Of a DNA stretch of 64,000 nt, positions 45,239 through 54,492 are shown piece by piece. Positions within the stretch are counted from its first letter, which is position 1, and each line of letters starts with the position of its first letter. The stretch covers positions 1 to 64,000 of the forward strand of contig NZ_JASHIM010000013.1 in the NCBI RefSeq assembly GCF_030733685.1, read 5' to 3'. The translations under genes were made by a program, and so were the position numbers. The stretch is from Roseovarius sp. MMSF_3281 (GTDB lineage: Bacteria; Pseudomonadota; Alphaproteobacteria; Rhodobacterales; Rhodobacteraceae). The notes beneath the pieces were generated by a model. That model was not told where the DNA came from. It worked only from the letters and a program-made list of their open reading frames with translations, and searched no databases.

Positions 45239-46939
45239 TCAGTCCATCATCGAGAAGTAATTCGCCTGACGATCCACAAGTTCCTCGTGTGTGCCCGCCT
45301 CGACAATGCGGCCTTCGTCCAGAACGACGATACGGTCGGCGTGGCGGATAGTCTGAAGGCGGTGGGCGATGACAAGCGTCGTGCGCCCCTTTGACAAAGC
45401 TTCCAGCGCCGCCTGCACTTTGCGCTCCGTGCCCCTGTCCAACGCCGAGGTGGCCTCGTCCAGAAGCAGGATCGGCGGGTCGCGCAGGAAGACACGCGCA
45501 ATGGCAACGCGCTGTTTCTGCCCACCTGAAAGCATGACACCACGTTCCCCTACCATCGTATCGAGACCATGCGGCAGCTCGGCCACCATCTCGGACAGCT
45601 GTGCCTGGTGAACGGCGTGCAGTATCTGGTTTTCAGACGCATCGAGCCGCCCGTAGGCGATGTTGTCGCGCAGGGTGCCGCCGAATAGGAAGACATCCTG
45701 CGACACTAGACCCACCTGCCGCCGCAGGCTGTCGAGGGTCATGTCCGCGACGGACTGGCCGTCGATCCGGACCTCGCCCGACGTCGGCGCATAAAACCGC
45801 GGAAGCAAGGCCATCAGCGTGCTTTTGCCCGCGCCAGACGGACCAACCAGCGCAACCGTCTGGCTTGGTTCCACGGCAATGGACACGCCATGCAATACAC
45901 CTCGCGCGCCATCGTAGGAAAAGGCAACGTCGTCGAACTCGATCCGCCCGGTCAGGTCCGGCGCGGGCTTGGCGTCCGGCGCATCGGCAATCTCGGCCCG
46001 CTCGGCCAGAAGCGCCTGGAACCTCTGGAACCCGGCAATGCCGCGCGGATAGGTTTCCACCACCGCCGCTATCTTCTCCAGCGGGCGGAAGAACACGCCG
46101 ACCAGCAGCAGGAACGCCACGAAACTGCCCGTCGAGAGCGAGCCGGAAAAGACATATCCCGCGCCCGCCACCATCACGATCACCTGTACCGAGCGTAGCC
46201 CCATGTAGTGCAACGTCGTCAGCGCCGCCATGATGCGGTAAGCTTCCAGCTTGGTCTTTCGATAGCCCCTGTTGGCATCCGCGAAAAGCGCGCGTTCATG
46301 CGCCTCATTGGTAAAGGCCTGCACTACGCGGATGCCGCCCAGCGTTTCCTCCAGCCGCACGTTGAACTGGCCCACCCGGCCATAGATCGCCTGCCAGGCC
46401 CGGGTCATTCGCCCGCCATAGACGGCCAGCAACACGACCATTACCGGCACGATCACCGCCGTCATCAGCGCCAGCGGCACGTGCAGCCACAGCATCAGGG
46501 CAAAGGCCCCGATGAACGTCATGATGGCGATGAACAAGTCCTCGGGGCCGTGATGCGCCACCTCGCCGATCTCTTCGAGATCGCGGGTCACGCGGGCCAC
46601 CAGCTTGCCGGTCTCGGCCTTGTCGAACCAGCCCCAGTTCAACCGCGTCAGATGATCGAAGGCCCGCGCCCGCATCTCGGTCTCGATGTTGATACCCAGC
46701 TTGTGGCCCCAGTACATCACCACCGCCATCAGGCCTGCGTTGATCAGATACACCACCACCAGCCCGACGGCGGCCCACATGGTCAGCGCCCACTCTCCGC
46801 GGGGCAGCAGATGGTCGATGAACCCCGCCACGGCCAGCGGAAAGGCCAGCTCCAGTAAGCCCGAGATCACCGCGCAGCCGAAATCCAGCCAGAACAGGCC
46901 CATATGCGGGCGGTAATACTCGAAAAACTGACGCAGCAT
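45239..46939 (-). CDS. ABC exporter, fused permease and ATPase, in the iron locus
   Basis: A 566-residue half-transporter with six membrane helices in residues 1-300 and an ATPase domain containing Walker A (GPSGAGKSTL), the signature LSGGQKQRVAIARVF and Walker B (ILLLDEATSALD). It would work as a homodimer. The ATG at 46939 has a GAAGGA site six bases upstream. It is the last gene after the receptor and reductase, so siderophore export or ferric-siderophore processing is likely; similar exporters accompany siderophore-interacting proteins elsewhere. Substrate is inferred from context only. Confidence 0.85.
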   Translation of the reverse strand: MLRQFFEYYRPHMGLFWLDFGCAVISGLLELAFPLAVAGFIDHLLPRGEWALTMWAAVGLVVVYLINAGLMAVVMYWGHKLGINIETEMRARAFDHLTRLNWGWFDKAETGKLVARVTRDLEEIGEVAHHGPEDLFIAIMTFIGAFALMLWLHVPLALMTAVIVPVMVVLLAVYGGRMTRAWQAIYGRVGQFNVRLEETLGGIRVVQAFTNEAHERALFADANRGYRKTKLEAYRIMAALTTLHYMGLRSVQVIVMVAGAGYVFSGSLSTGSFVAFLLLVGVFFRPLEKIAAVVETYPRGIAGFQRFQALLAERAEIADAPDAKPAPDLTGRIEFDDVAFSYDGARGVLHGVSIAVEPSQTVALVGPSGAGKSTLMALLPRFYAPTSGEVRIDGQSVADMTLDSLRRQVGLVSQDVFLFGGTLRDNIAYGRLDASENQILHAVHQAQLSEMVAELPHGLDTMVGERGVMLSGGQKQRVAIARVFLRDPPILLLDEATSALDRGTERKVQAALEALSKGRTTLVIAHRLQTIRHADRIVVLDEGRIVEAGTHEELVDRQANYFSMMD

Positions 46940-47011
46940 GGGAAATCCTTCAGGACTGGGCCACGTCTGACCGGCGCGGCTCATGTTCTCGGTCCACTGT
47001 TTAAAAGAGCT

Positions 47012-48016
47012 TTACCTTGCCGTCCAGTAGGCGGCCGCCCGCGACTCACCTTTCTGGAATCCCCTTTCGTTCAACCACTTGCGCGCCTGCTCTGCCTCGG
47101 ACTTTTCGGCGGCGAAGAAGATGTGCCGGTCATTGTCAGGAAACGGCAGGCTGGCCAGTGCCGACAGCGGCGTTTCCCCCTTGCCCCGGATACACCAGCG
47201 CAGCATGACACCTTCGGGATGCGATATCTGCTGAATGTCTTCCGAATGCGGCACGACGATCGCAGCCGCACCGCGCGCGTCGCTCGGCAAGGCGGACAGG
47301 ATTCGCGCCATGACCGGCATCGCGGTTTCATCCCCGACCAGCCCAAGCCAGCCAACCGGCGCGGGATAGCCCCTCCCGCCCGGGCCGGTCAGGGCGATCT
47401 CGCCCCCCGGGCTCACCCGGTCGCACCAAGCCGTCACACGCCCGCCATCATGGCGAAACACGTCAAAGCTCAGGCGCGTGCCCTGCCGCGTGGGTTCAGC
47501 CTCGCGCGTGGTATAGACCGGCCGATGCCACTCACCGATCCCGCCGGGCCAGTCCGTCGCGCCCGTTTCGTCCGTCACCGGCCAAGGCGCATCCGCCGGC
47601 CCCATCAACAGACGGAAATGCAGCGGCTCGTTGGCAAACCGCCCGAGATCCTCGCCCTCGATCACCACCCTGCTGTAGGACGGTGATATCCGCGTCACCC
47701 CGGCGATCCGGGCAAGCGCTTGGTTTCCGGGCCTTTTTCCGGCCATATCTTCCTGCCACTCGGGCACAAGCCCCATACCGGCCAGCCGTTCGACAAGTGT
47801 GTCGCAGATCAGCTGCAGGCCGGTCGCATCGGCTGCATCGACGGTGATCGCCGTGTCCTTTCCCCGTGGCTCGATAACAAGACCGCCCGCCATCAGGCCG
47901 ATGCGAATCCCGTCGCCATGCGGCTCGACCGGCCGCTCGGCGGCTTCTGCAAAGGCCCGAAAGGCGGCGACGGCGCGTGTGCCGTCAACCGCCAGCATCG
48001 CTTTCGCAACCGTCAT
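47012..48016 (-). CDS. Siderophore-interacting protein (ferric-siderophore reductase) with DUF2218
   Basis: A 334-residue flavoprotein. Residues 1-85 resemble a DUF2218 domain (PHGDGIRIGLMAGGLVIEPRG); the rest is the SIP family: FAD-binding part (ARIAGVTRISPSYSRVVIEG, FRLLMGP, RPVYTTREAE) and C-terminal NAD(P)H part (LGLVGDETAMPVMARILSALP, WNERGF-like end). It would reduce Fe(III)-siderophore in the cytoplasm. The ATG at 48016 is three bases past the receptor stop codon's last base region, within eight bases of it, so the two are co-transcribed. Confidence 0.88.
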   Translation of the reverse strand: MTVAKAMLAVDGTRAVAAFRAFAEAAERPVEPHGDGIRIGLMAGGLVIEPRGKDTAITVDAADATGLQLICDTLVERLAGMGLVPEWQEDMAGKRPGNQALARIAGVTRISPSYSRVVIEGEDLGRFANEPLHFRLLMGPADAPWPVTDETGATDWPGGIGEWHRPVYTTREAEPTRQGTRLSFDVFRHDGGRVTAWCDRVSPGGEIALTGPGGRGYPAPVGWLGLVGDETAMPVMARILSALPSDARGAAAIVVPHSEDIQQISHPEGVMLRWCIRGKGETPLSALASLPFPDNDRHIFFAAEKSEAEQARKWLNERGFQKGESRAAAYWTAR

Positions 48017-48023
48017 CCTCGCC

Positions 48024-50177
48024 TCAAAACGTGTAGTCGAGCTGCAGGCCGATCTCTTGCCCGTTACCCAACCCCTGAAGGCTCGCGCTGCTGTTCTCGT
48101 AGACCAGGTAATCCTCGTCGAAGAGGTTCGTCGCATAGGCCGTGATCCTGGCCTGGTCCCATGCGTAGCCGACGTTCAGATCGAGCGTGGTGAAGGCGCT
48201 GAGCGTGTCCGGCGTCGCGTTGTCAAAGCGCGATTTCTGCCGCCCGGTATGTTTGACCACCCCGGAAGAGAACCACCCGGTCGGCGCCCCCCAGCGATAC
48301 CCGACCGCTGCCGTGAATTCCGGCGCATTCGGAAAGCCAAGCCCGGTGTAATTCACGCCGCCGGTGTTGAAATCCTTGAACTCGGTGTGAAGCAGACCGA
48401 ACGAGGCGAAGAGATCCAGCTTGCCGGTTGCCGCGTAGTCCAGCTCGAACTCGGCACCGTAGGATTCGGATTCACCCGCGTTGACGATACTGTTGTTCGG
48501 AAACAGGCCGATCTCGACCTGCTGGTCGTCCCATGTCTGCCAGAACGCCGTCGCCGAGAAACCCAGCTGGTCCTGCAGGAACCGCCCCTGGTAGCCCAGT
48601 TCGACGACCGTGGAGGTTTCCGGATCGAAGCGGTACGCGCCTGTCACGTTGTTCCCGGCGCCGCCGGGACGGTAGCCCTGCTGCACCACAAGCGATATCC
48701 TATCCTCGTTGGACAGTTCGCGCGTCAGGCCCAGCTTGCCCAGGGCGACCACGTCGTCATAGGAAAAGCTGGTCGTGACGCCGGAAACCACCTGCGTCGT
48801 TGTTTGGTCGATATGATCCAGCCGTCCGCCTGCGATCACCGACCAGCCGGGCGCGAATTCATAGGTCGCTTCGCCGAAAACCGCCGTATTGTTGGTTTCG
48901 ATGTCCGTCATCTGGTTGATGCCCATGGTCAGCGGCTGCGTCGGATCGGCAAGGATTCCGGTGTTGAAGTAGGTGCCACGGCGATACGTATCCCGCACCT
49001 CGCGGCCGGCATAGGCGCCCAGCACCCAGCGCAGACCCTCGTCTTCGTAGTTCAGGCGGAATTCCTGCGTGAAGAGGTCCTGCTGCTGCCCCGCATCGGC
49101 CGAAGTAAGCTCACCCGGGTTGCCGAAGTTCAGGGAGCGCACATCGGTTTCCGACATCGACACGCTCGTCATGGAAGTGAACTCGAGGTTGGGATTGATA
49201 TCGTGCGTGATCTCCAGCCCGAAGTTGTCCGTGGTCGTGTTGCGCACTTCTTCCAGAACCGTCAGCAGCCCAAGCTGGTTTTCCGGCGGGATGCCGAAAA
49301 ACGTGCTCAACGCCGCCGAGTTCGCCTGCAGGACCGGAAAGTTCGGGCTCAGCGTCCCATTGACATCACCGCGGTTGGTGCCACTGGCAACGATATTGGG
49401 GCTGGTGTTGTCATAGGAGTGAGAATAGCTGAGCAACACCCGCGTGCGGTCGGTTGGCGTCCACAAAAGCTTGCCGCGCAGCGTGTGATACTTGTCCTCG
49501 CTGATGTCGTCATAGCCGCTGAAGCCCTGGTAGGAGGGATAGTCGATCGAACTGTCCTTGTGGTACCACTCGCCGCTAAACCGGATCGCAACGGTGTTTG
49601 AAACCGGGCCCGTTGCCGCGATGCCCACGGTTTTGCGGTTGTCGCTGCCATAGGTCAGGCGCATCGCGCCCCCGGGTTCGAACTCCGGGTCCTTGGTTTT
49701 TACATAGACGGCACCAGCCAGCGCGGCGCGGCCGCCGAGCGTGGATTGCGGCCCGCGATAGACCTCCACCTGTTCGACATCGAAGGTCGAGCGTGCGCCA
49801 CGGCGCGTGCCCTCGACCGTTTGCTGGACACCGTCGATATAGAAAGATGCCAGCGGCGCGCCCAGCCCCGGCGTCTGACCTTCGGAATTGACGCCGCGGA
49901 TGACAAAGCCGGTCAGCGCACTGTCCCCGCCCTGCACGTTGGGGATCAGGCCGAACGTGTCCTCGATTGACGCAATGGTGGCATCGTCCAGTTGCTCACC
50001 CCGCACGACGCTCAAAGGCGCAGTACTGCCCTCGGCATCGGTCGAAGTGCGGTCGCCATAGATTTCCAGTGTACCAAGGTCGAACGGAATTTCGCCGTCC
50101 TGCGCCTGCGCGGCCGTAACGGCAAGGATCGGAATGCTGCTGGTCAGAACCAGCTTCAGGAGCGGAGAATTAAGCAA
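48024..50177 (-). CDS. TonB-dependent outer-membrane receptor, siderophore type
   Basis: A 717-residue receptor with a signal peptide (cleavage after AAQA near residue 25), a plug domain (LSVVRGEQLDDATIASIEDT, GFVIRGVNSEG, VEQVEVYRGPQSTLGGRAALAG) and a long beta-barrel ending in LQLDYTF with the terminal Phe needed for outer-membrane insertion. Translation appears to begin at a TTG at 50177 with AAGGA upstream; no in-frame ATG fits the signal peptide. It heads the receptor-SIP-exporter unit. Confidence 0.92.
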   Translation of the reverse strand: MLNSPLLKLVLTSSIPILAVTAAQAQDGEIPFDLGTLEIYGDRTSTDAEGSTAPLSVVRGEQLDDATIASIEDTFGLIPNVQGGDSALTGFVIRGVNSEGQTPGLGAPLASFYIDGVQQTVEGTRRGARSTFDVEQVEVYRGPQSTLGGRAALAGAVYVKTKDPEFEPGGAMRLTYGSDNRKTVGIAATGPVSNTVAIRFSGEWYHKDSSIDYPSYQGFSGYDDISEDKYHTLRGKLLWTPTDRTRVLLSYSHSYDNTSPNIVASGTNRGDVNGTLSPNFPVLQANSAALSTFFGIPPENQLGLLTVLEEVRNTTTDNFGLEITHDINPNLEFTSMTSVSMSETDVRSLNFGNPGELTSADAGQQQDLFTQEFRLNYEDEGLRWVLGAYAGREVRDTYRRGTYFNTGILADPTQPLTMGINQMTDIETNNTAVFGEATYEFAPGWSVIAGGRLDHIDQTTTQVVSGVTTSFSYDDVVALGKLGLTRELSNEDRISLVVQQGYRPGGAGNNVTGAYRFDPETSTVVELGYQGRFLQDQLGFSATAFWQTWDDQQVEIGLFPNNSIVNAGESESYGAEFELDYAATGKLDLFASFGLLHTEFKDFNTGGVNYTGLGFPNAPEFTAAVGYRWGAPTGWFSSGVVKHTGRQKSRFDNATPDTLSAFTTLDLNVGYAWDQARITAYATNLFDEDYLVYENSSASLQGLGNGQEIGLQLDYTF

Positions 50178-50240
50178 GGCCAGTTGTCCTTCGAAAAATC
50201 GTTTGGAAAAGAGCTGGCTGGCGCATCGCTTGCTTTGTTG

Positions 50241-50309
50241 ATCAAACTACTCAGGCAAACCGCCCAAGCAAGGGAGTATGATGTTCAACGACGTGGTTGT
50301 ATCAAACTA
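50241..50309. repeat. ATCAAACTA direct repeats before the receptor
   Basis: ATCAAACTA occurs at 50241-50249 and 50301-50309, exactly 60 bases apart, both preceded by GTTG. They lie in the 137-base gap between the ABC ATPase gene and the receptor start, so they may be regulator sites for the receptor promoter on the minus strand. Confidence 0.35.
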
Positions 50310-50314
50310 GCAAC

Positions 50315-51127
50315 TTATTCCGGCAGTATGGAGCGGGGGATGCACATCGGCCGCCCGGTCGCGGGGTCCTCCAGCACGTCGACATCCACGCCAAAGACTT
50401 CGGCCAGGCGGTCCTTGGCCAGGGCTGCGCGCACCGCGCCTTCGGCAACGATTCGGCCTGCCTTCATCATGACCACGTGATCGGCGTGCCGCGCCGCCTG
50501 GTCCAGGTCGTGCAGAACCGTAACCACGGTCAGGCCATCCTCGTCCACCAGTCGCCGCATCAGGCCCAGCACTTCCATCTGGTGGCGCAGGTCCAGCCAC
50601 GTCGTCGGCTCGTCCAGCAACAGTACAGGCGCGTCCTGTGCCAGTACCATTGCGATCCAGGCTCGCTGTCGCTGCCCGCCCGACAGTACCTCGACCGGCC
50701 GGTCACGCAGCTCCGCCAGGCCGGTCTGTTGCAAGGCCCGGTCCACCGCCTGCTGATCACGGGCCTGCCACGGACTGAACGGTCCACGATGCGGATAGCG
50801 GCCCTGCCGCGCAAGCGCCTCGACGCTCAGACCCTCGGGCGGCTCGGCCCCCTGAGCCAACAGGCCCAGCGCCCGGGCGGCCTGCTTGGCTCCGAGAGCA
50901 GCAATCGCGCGCCCGTCCAGCAGGACCTGCCCCTGAAGCGGCACCAGTTGCCGTGACAGCGCTTTCAGCAGCGTCGATTTCCCACAACCATTCGGCCCCA
51001 GGATCGCGGTGAAACGGGCCTTGGGTAGAGCGACCGACAAGTTCTTCACGATCGGTGACGCACCATAGCCAAGGGTCAGGGCTTCGGCGACGAGACCGGA
51101 CTGCGCTTCGGTGGTATCAAAGCTCAT
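50315..51127 (-). CDS. Iron-siderophore ABC importer ATPase (FecE/FhuC type)
   Basis: A 270-residue ATPase with Walker A (GPNGCGKSTL), Q-loop (LGLLAQGAEPPEGLSV), signature LSGGQRQRAWIAMVL and Walker B (VLLLDEPTTWLD), followed by the H-loop (VLHDLDQAARHADHV). The WLDLRHQ segment is typical of iron-chelate importers. The ATG at 51127 overlaps the permease end by 11 bases; the longer frame to 51166 lies in the permease. This subunit is intact although its permease is not. Confidence 0.93.
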   Translation of the reverse strand: MSFDTTEAQSGLVAEALTLGYGASPIVKNLSVALPKARFTAILGPNGCGKSTLLKALSRQLVPLQGQVLLDGRAIAALGAKQAARALGLLAQGAEPPEGLSVEALARQGRYPHRGPFSPWQARDQQAVDRALQQTGLAELRDRPVEVLSGGQRQRAWIAMVLAQDAPVLLLDEPTTWLDLRHQMEVLGLMRRLVDEDGLTVVTVLHDLDQAARHADHVVMMKAGRIVAEGAVRAALAKDRLAEVFGVDVDVLEDPATGRPMCIPRSILPE

Positions 51128-51872
51128 TGCGACGGCTCCAGAGAAGGTATCCAAAGAATGGCGCACCGATCAGCGCAGTGGCCAGACCAACTGGCACCTG
51201 CACCGGCGCAAGCAGTCGGCGGGCGGCCAGATCGGCCACCACCAGCAGGATCGCGCCGCAGACCGCGGCGACCGGGATCAGCCGTGCGTGATTCCGCCCG
51301 GTCAAAGCTCGCGCCACATGCGGCGCGGCCAGTCCGACAAAGGCGATCGGTCCCGAGGCGGCCACCGCCGCGCCCGCCAGCAACGCCACGGCGACGATCA
51401 CCAACCCCCGTACGAGATGCACCCGTTGTCCGACACCGCCCGCCACCCTGTCGCCCAGCGCGATCAGGTCCAGTTCACGGGCCGCCAGCCACAGCGCCAG
51501 CGCGCCCGGCAGGCCCCACAGCACAAGCCATTCCAGCTTGACCCAGCGCGCATCCTGCAAGGATCCCGCCGACCATGTGATGGCCCGCTGCACCTCTGCC
51601 GCCGGACCGAATGCGGCGATGAAACTCGCCCCGGCCCCGGCCAGTGTGCCTACCCCCACTCCAACAAGGATCAACCGCAGGGACGACGTTCCCGCCCGCC
51701 AGGCGAACATCTGGATCGCCAGCGCGGTAACCAGCGCACCGGCGAAACTGACGACGGGCAGAACGCTCTCGGGGAGGCTGGCAACTTCGACGATCACGAT
51801 CATCGCGGCACCGGCCAGTGCCGCAACCGGCAGGATGCGCCGGTAATCCGCCCCGACCGAAAGGCGCACCAT
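51117..51872 (-). pseudogene. Truncated FecD-like permease joined to the tail of a FecC-like permease
   Basis: The first 25 or so codons after ATG 51872 (MVRLSVGADYRRILPVAALA) match the C-terminal part of a FecC-type permease, the piece missing from the upstream frame. Near 51775-51790 the sequence jumps to the middle of a second FecCD-type permease (SFAGALVTALAIQMFAWRAG through LPVGLATALIGAPFF-like end at VPVGLATALIGAPFFGYLL). The first third of that second permease, with its RLPR and NPLADP motifs, and the end of the first are missing, about 150-160 codons in total. The longer open frame to 52118 upstream is a shadow. Likely non-functional. Confidence 0.7.
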
Positions 51873-52654
51873 AGCCCGACAAAGCTCAGCGGCCCCGCCA
51901 GCGCCGCGGCCGCTCCTGCCAGTGCAACTACCAGCGTGGCCGAGGCCAGCCGCCACAGGGTCTGCGCCTGCCCGATGCTCTGCGCCACCTCGGCCCCGAG
52001 ACTCAGCGCCGTCACCTGCCCCGACAGGACCAGCGCCAGCCCCATCGGAAAGGCCACGTAGGGTACCAGAGGCAGAACCACATCGAGCGTCCGGCCGTGC
52101 AGGCTGCCGACCGTCCACTGCCGCACCACGTCCTGTGTCTGCGTATCCAGCACGAGGATCGCGGCGGTCAGTGCGCCGATGAAACTCGCCACGATCACGC
52201 CTGCGAGGATCAGGCGCACGGGGCTCCTCGCTCCCGAACGGCCTGCCGACCCCAGCGCCAGCACCAGTGCCGCCGCCAGCGCCGCGCCGAGAAAGGCCAG
52301 CCAGACCAGCGCCGCCATCGCGTCGATACCCAGGAAGGCGATACCGCAGACAACGGCAAAGGCCGCGCCCGCGTTCACGCCAAGAAGTCCCGGATCGGCC
52401 AGCGGATTGCCCGTCATACCCTGGATGATCGCGCCGGCCACGGCCAGCGCCGCGCCGGTCAGCAGCCCGGCCAGCAGACGCGGCAGGCGCACTTCCTGCA
52501 TCACAAGGTTCGCGCGGTCGGACCCGTCGGCGATCAGGGCCTTATACGCCTCCGACCACCCCATATCCGACGCGCCCACGGTCAACGCCCAGAGCGACAA
52601 AGCCAACAACGCCAACGCGCCGGGCAGCAGTATCGACCAAAGCCGGAGCTTCAA
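51800..52654 (-). pseudogene. FecC-like iron-chelate ABC permease, frameshifted at its 3' end
   Basis: Residues 1-269 are a normal FecC/FepD-type permease: VRLPRLLAGLLTGAALAVAG, QGMTGNPLADPGLLGVNAGA and ALAGPLSFVGL. At about 51872 the frame then reads into unrelated residues (WCAFRSGR) instead of the expected VVPH-V-R, which continues in another frame. A deletion of about 10 or 13 bases between the codons for GL and MVRL explains this. The start overlaps the binding-protein stop by four bases. Confidence 0.7.
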
Positions 52655-53622
52655 GGCGTGCCGATCAGGTATCGCTCAACGTCGTCCAGAACCGCGTTTG
52701 CCGCATCCAGCCCACTGAACTCCATCCAGTGGGCATGATCCACGCGATAGGCACGCCCCTCCTCCACCGCCGGCAGCATCTGCCACAACGGGTTGCCCGT
52801 CACTTCCTCGAACCGACCATCGCTGTCGGAGTCGTTGGTGCCGCCGACAATGTAGAACAACACGTCACCATCCAGAGCAGCCAGTTCCTCGAGGTCGGGA
52901 CGCTTCATCGACAGGCTGGGGTCTTCCGTGGTCTCGTATGCACTGCGTTGCACACCGAGTTCCCGCAAAAGCGCGAAGGGCGCATAGGTCACCGGGGCAT
53001 CCATGTAGACCTGGAAATCCCAGGATGTGATCCGCACCACCGACAGGGTCCGGTCCCGGGGCACCCGCGTGCGCAGGTCCGCCATCCGTGCCTCGAAATC
53101 GGCAAGCTTGGCCTCGACGGCGGCCGCAGATGCCTTGTCCCCCAACGGCGCAAGCAGGCGATAGAAACCTCGCCAGTCAAGATTGGTATAAAGCAGGGTT
53201 GGCGCAAGCTGGCTGGCCATCGGATGAATGCCCGACGCCATGCTATCGGACCCAGCAAACCCCAGGATCAAATCCGGCTGCAAAGCCACGATCGCCTCCA
53301 TGCTGGGCTCGGTCACGGCGCCTATGCTAGTCACACCCGCCCGCTCGGCGCGCGCCTTCAATGTCTCGTCACTCATCAGGTCCAGCGGCGCGCCAACGAC
53401 CTGCAACCCGGCATCCAGCGGCGCGCCAACGACCTGCAACCCGGCATCCAGCGCCACGCCCAGTCCGAAACTCGGGTCCAGCACCACGACCCGCTCCGGT
53501 ACCGCGTCAAGGCACAGATCCCCGCCGTAGATCGCCGGGTCCTCGACCGCGACACCCTCACAGGCCACGGCGCTGCCGACCGAAAGAAACAGGGCGGCAA
53601 TAACCAAGGATGGGAAACGCAT
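52651..53622 (-). CDS. Iron-siderophore binding protein of the ABC importer
   Basis: A 323-residue periplasmic binding protein of the FecB/BtuF type. A signal peptide (SLVIAALFLSVGSAVA) precedes the mature part; RVVVLDPSFGLGVALDAG, LQPDLILGFAGSDSMASG and WQMLPAVEEGRAYRVD are family features. The ATG at 53622 has a CGGAG site; longer frames extend upstream without one. An 11-residue segment (DAGLQVVGAPL) is exactly duplicated near the N-terminal lobe. It opens the importer operon. Confidence 0.9.
   Translation of the reverse strand: MRFPSLVIAALFLSVGSAVACEGVAVEDPAIYGGDLCLDAVPERVVVLDPSFGLGVALDAGLQVVGAPLDAGLQVVGAPLDLMSDETLKARAERAGVTSIGAVTEPSMEAIVALQPDLILGFAGSDSMASGIHPMASQLAPTLLYTNLDWRGFYRLLAPLGDKASAAAVEAKLADFEARMADLRTRVPRDRTLSVVRITSWDFQVYMDAPVTYAPFALLRELGVQRSAYETTEDPSLSMKRPDLEELAALDGDVLFYIVGGTNDSDSDGRFEEVTGNPLWQMLPAVEEGRAYRVDHAHWMEFSGLDAANAVLDDVERYLIGTP
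53381..53446. repeat. 33-bp exact tandem duplication in the binding-protein gene
   Basis: 53381-53413 and 53414-53446 are identical 33-base copies, followed by the first seven bases of a third. The duplication keeps the frame and adds 11 residues between the first strand and helix of the binding protein. Perfect identity means it is recent. Confidence 0.95.
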
Positions 53623-53835
53623 GCAGACTCCGGAATGAGGTAAATGTCTGGCTTCGGGCAAGGCCTGCACGCGTGGCTGAACGCATGCTGCGAAGAATTA
53701 CACGGGATGTCAACCTGACGAACCCGGCAAGCTGAACCCGCGCGTTCGCTTGTCTAACGTAAACAGCGATGCTGTTGAATAGCTTTTTCAGAAACAGCTA
53801 GGGCACTGAAATTTTCAGTAACTCTGGCCCGCCCA

Positions 53836-53992
53836 GGCCATGTTGCACATATGATTGAGGCCCGAATAGGCGGGCGTTATCGTTTCATTTCAGGTGGCCA
53901 TGCGGTCTTCGGCATAGGTATCGCCTCACAGAGTGCGCAGGGCCCGCATAACGTCAAAACCCTTAATCGTGGCGCAGGCCGATTTACCGCGC
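53836..53992 (-). mobile_element. IS6-family end fragment, left copy
   Basis: 157 bases starting with the IS6-like end GGCCATGTTGCA and reading inward to the right. They match the reverse complement of 61565-61721 at roughly 92% by eye (about a dozen differences including single-base gaps). Within it, read on the minus strand, the peptide ATIKGFDVMRALR matches the C-terminal region of IS6 transposases. The fragment sits in the 396-base gap (53623-54018) between the binding-protein gene and the MaoC gene; the rest of that gap has only a short palindrome (53805-53819). Confidence 0.75.
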
Positions 53993-54018
53993 TCTCATAC
54001 ACCAGCGCATGTATTATT

Positions 54019-54492
54019 TTACTCCGGCCTGCCCATCATCAGGCGGAGCGGCTCATAAACCATCACGTCGCGGCCTTCCTGGTTGCGAACAGTGTTTCGT
54101 GTTCGCACCAATCCGCGGTCGCCCTTGCTTTCTTGCCTGACCTCAAGAATTTCAATCTCTACGTCCAGTGTATCACCGGCCTGAACCGGCCCCTTGATGT
54201 CGAGCGAGGACAACCCGAGAAAGGCCAGCCCCGTTTCCTGGGCCGTGGCATTGAGCGAAAGCGCCTCAGCGACAGAGAAAACCAATGCACCGGGTGACGG
54301 CTCACCTTTTATGGCGCTTTCGGTACGCCGATACTCGGCATTGGTGAACAAGATCTCAATCATCCCGGCCAGACCGACAAAGGTGCTGATATCGGCCGAA
54401 GTGATCGTCCGGCCATAGGTTAGAAATCGCTCCCCAGGGCGCAATTCCTGCCAATAGAAACCGCGCCCCAAACGTGTCGGTGTCGTTGTCAT
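54019..54492 (-). CDS. MaoC-fold protein lacking the usual hydratase residues
   Basis: A 157-residue hot-dog protein. It has the family start FYWQELRPGERFLTYGRTIT and the PGALVFSVAEAL helix, but the catalytic D-x-N-P-x-H stretch is replaced by GMIEILFTNAEYRR, with no His. So it is either a differently acting hydratase subgroup or a thioesterase or binding role. It is the last gene of the catabolic operon, its start overlapping the lyase gene's stop by four bases; the IS6 relic lies 26 bases beyond its end. Confidence 0.8.
   Translation of the reverse strand: MTTTPTRLGRGFYWQELRPGERFLTYGRTITSADISTFVGLAGMIEILFTNAEYRRTESAIKGEPSPGALVFSVAEALSLNATAQETGLAFLGLSSLDIKGPVQAGDTLDVEIEILEVRQESKGDRGLVRTRNTVRNQEGRDVMVYEPLRLMMGRPE

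Noticed and set aside
47799-49601. A 600-codon plus-strand frame opposite the TonB receptor
   Set aside because: The receptor on the minus strand has signal, plug and barrel features; the antisense frame has none.
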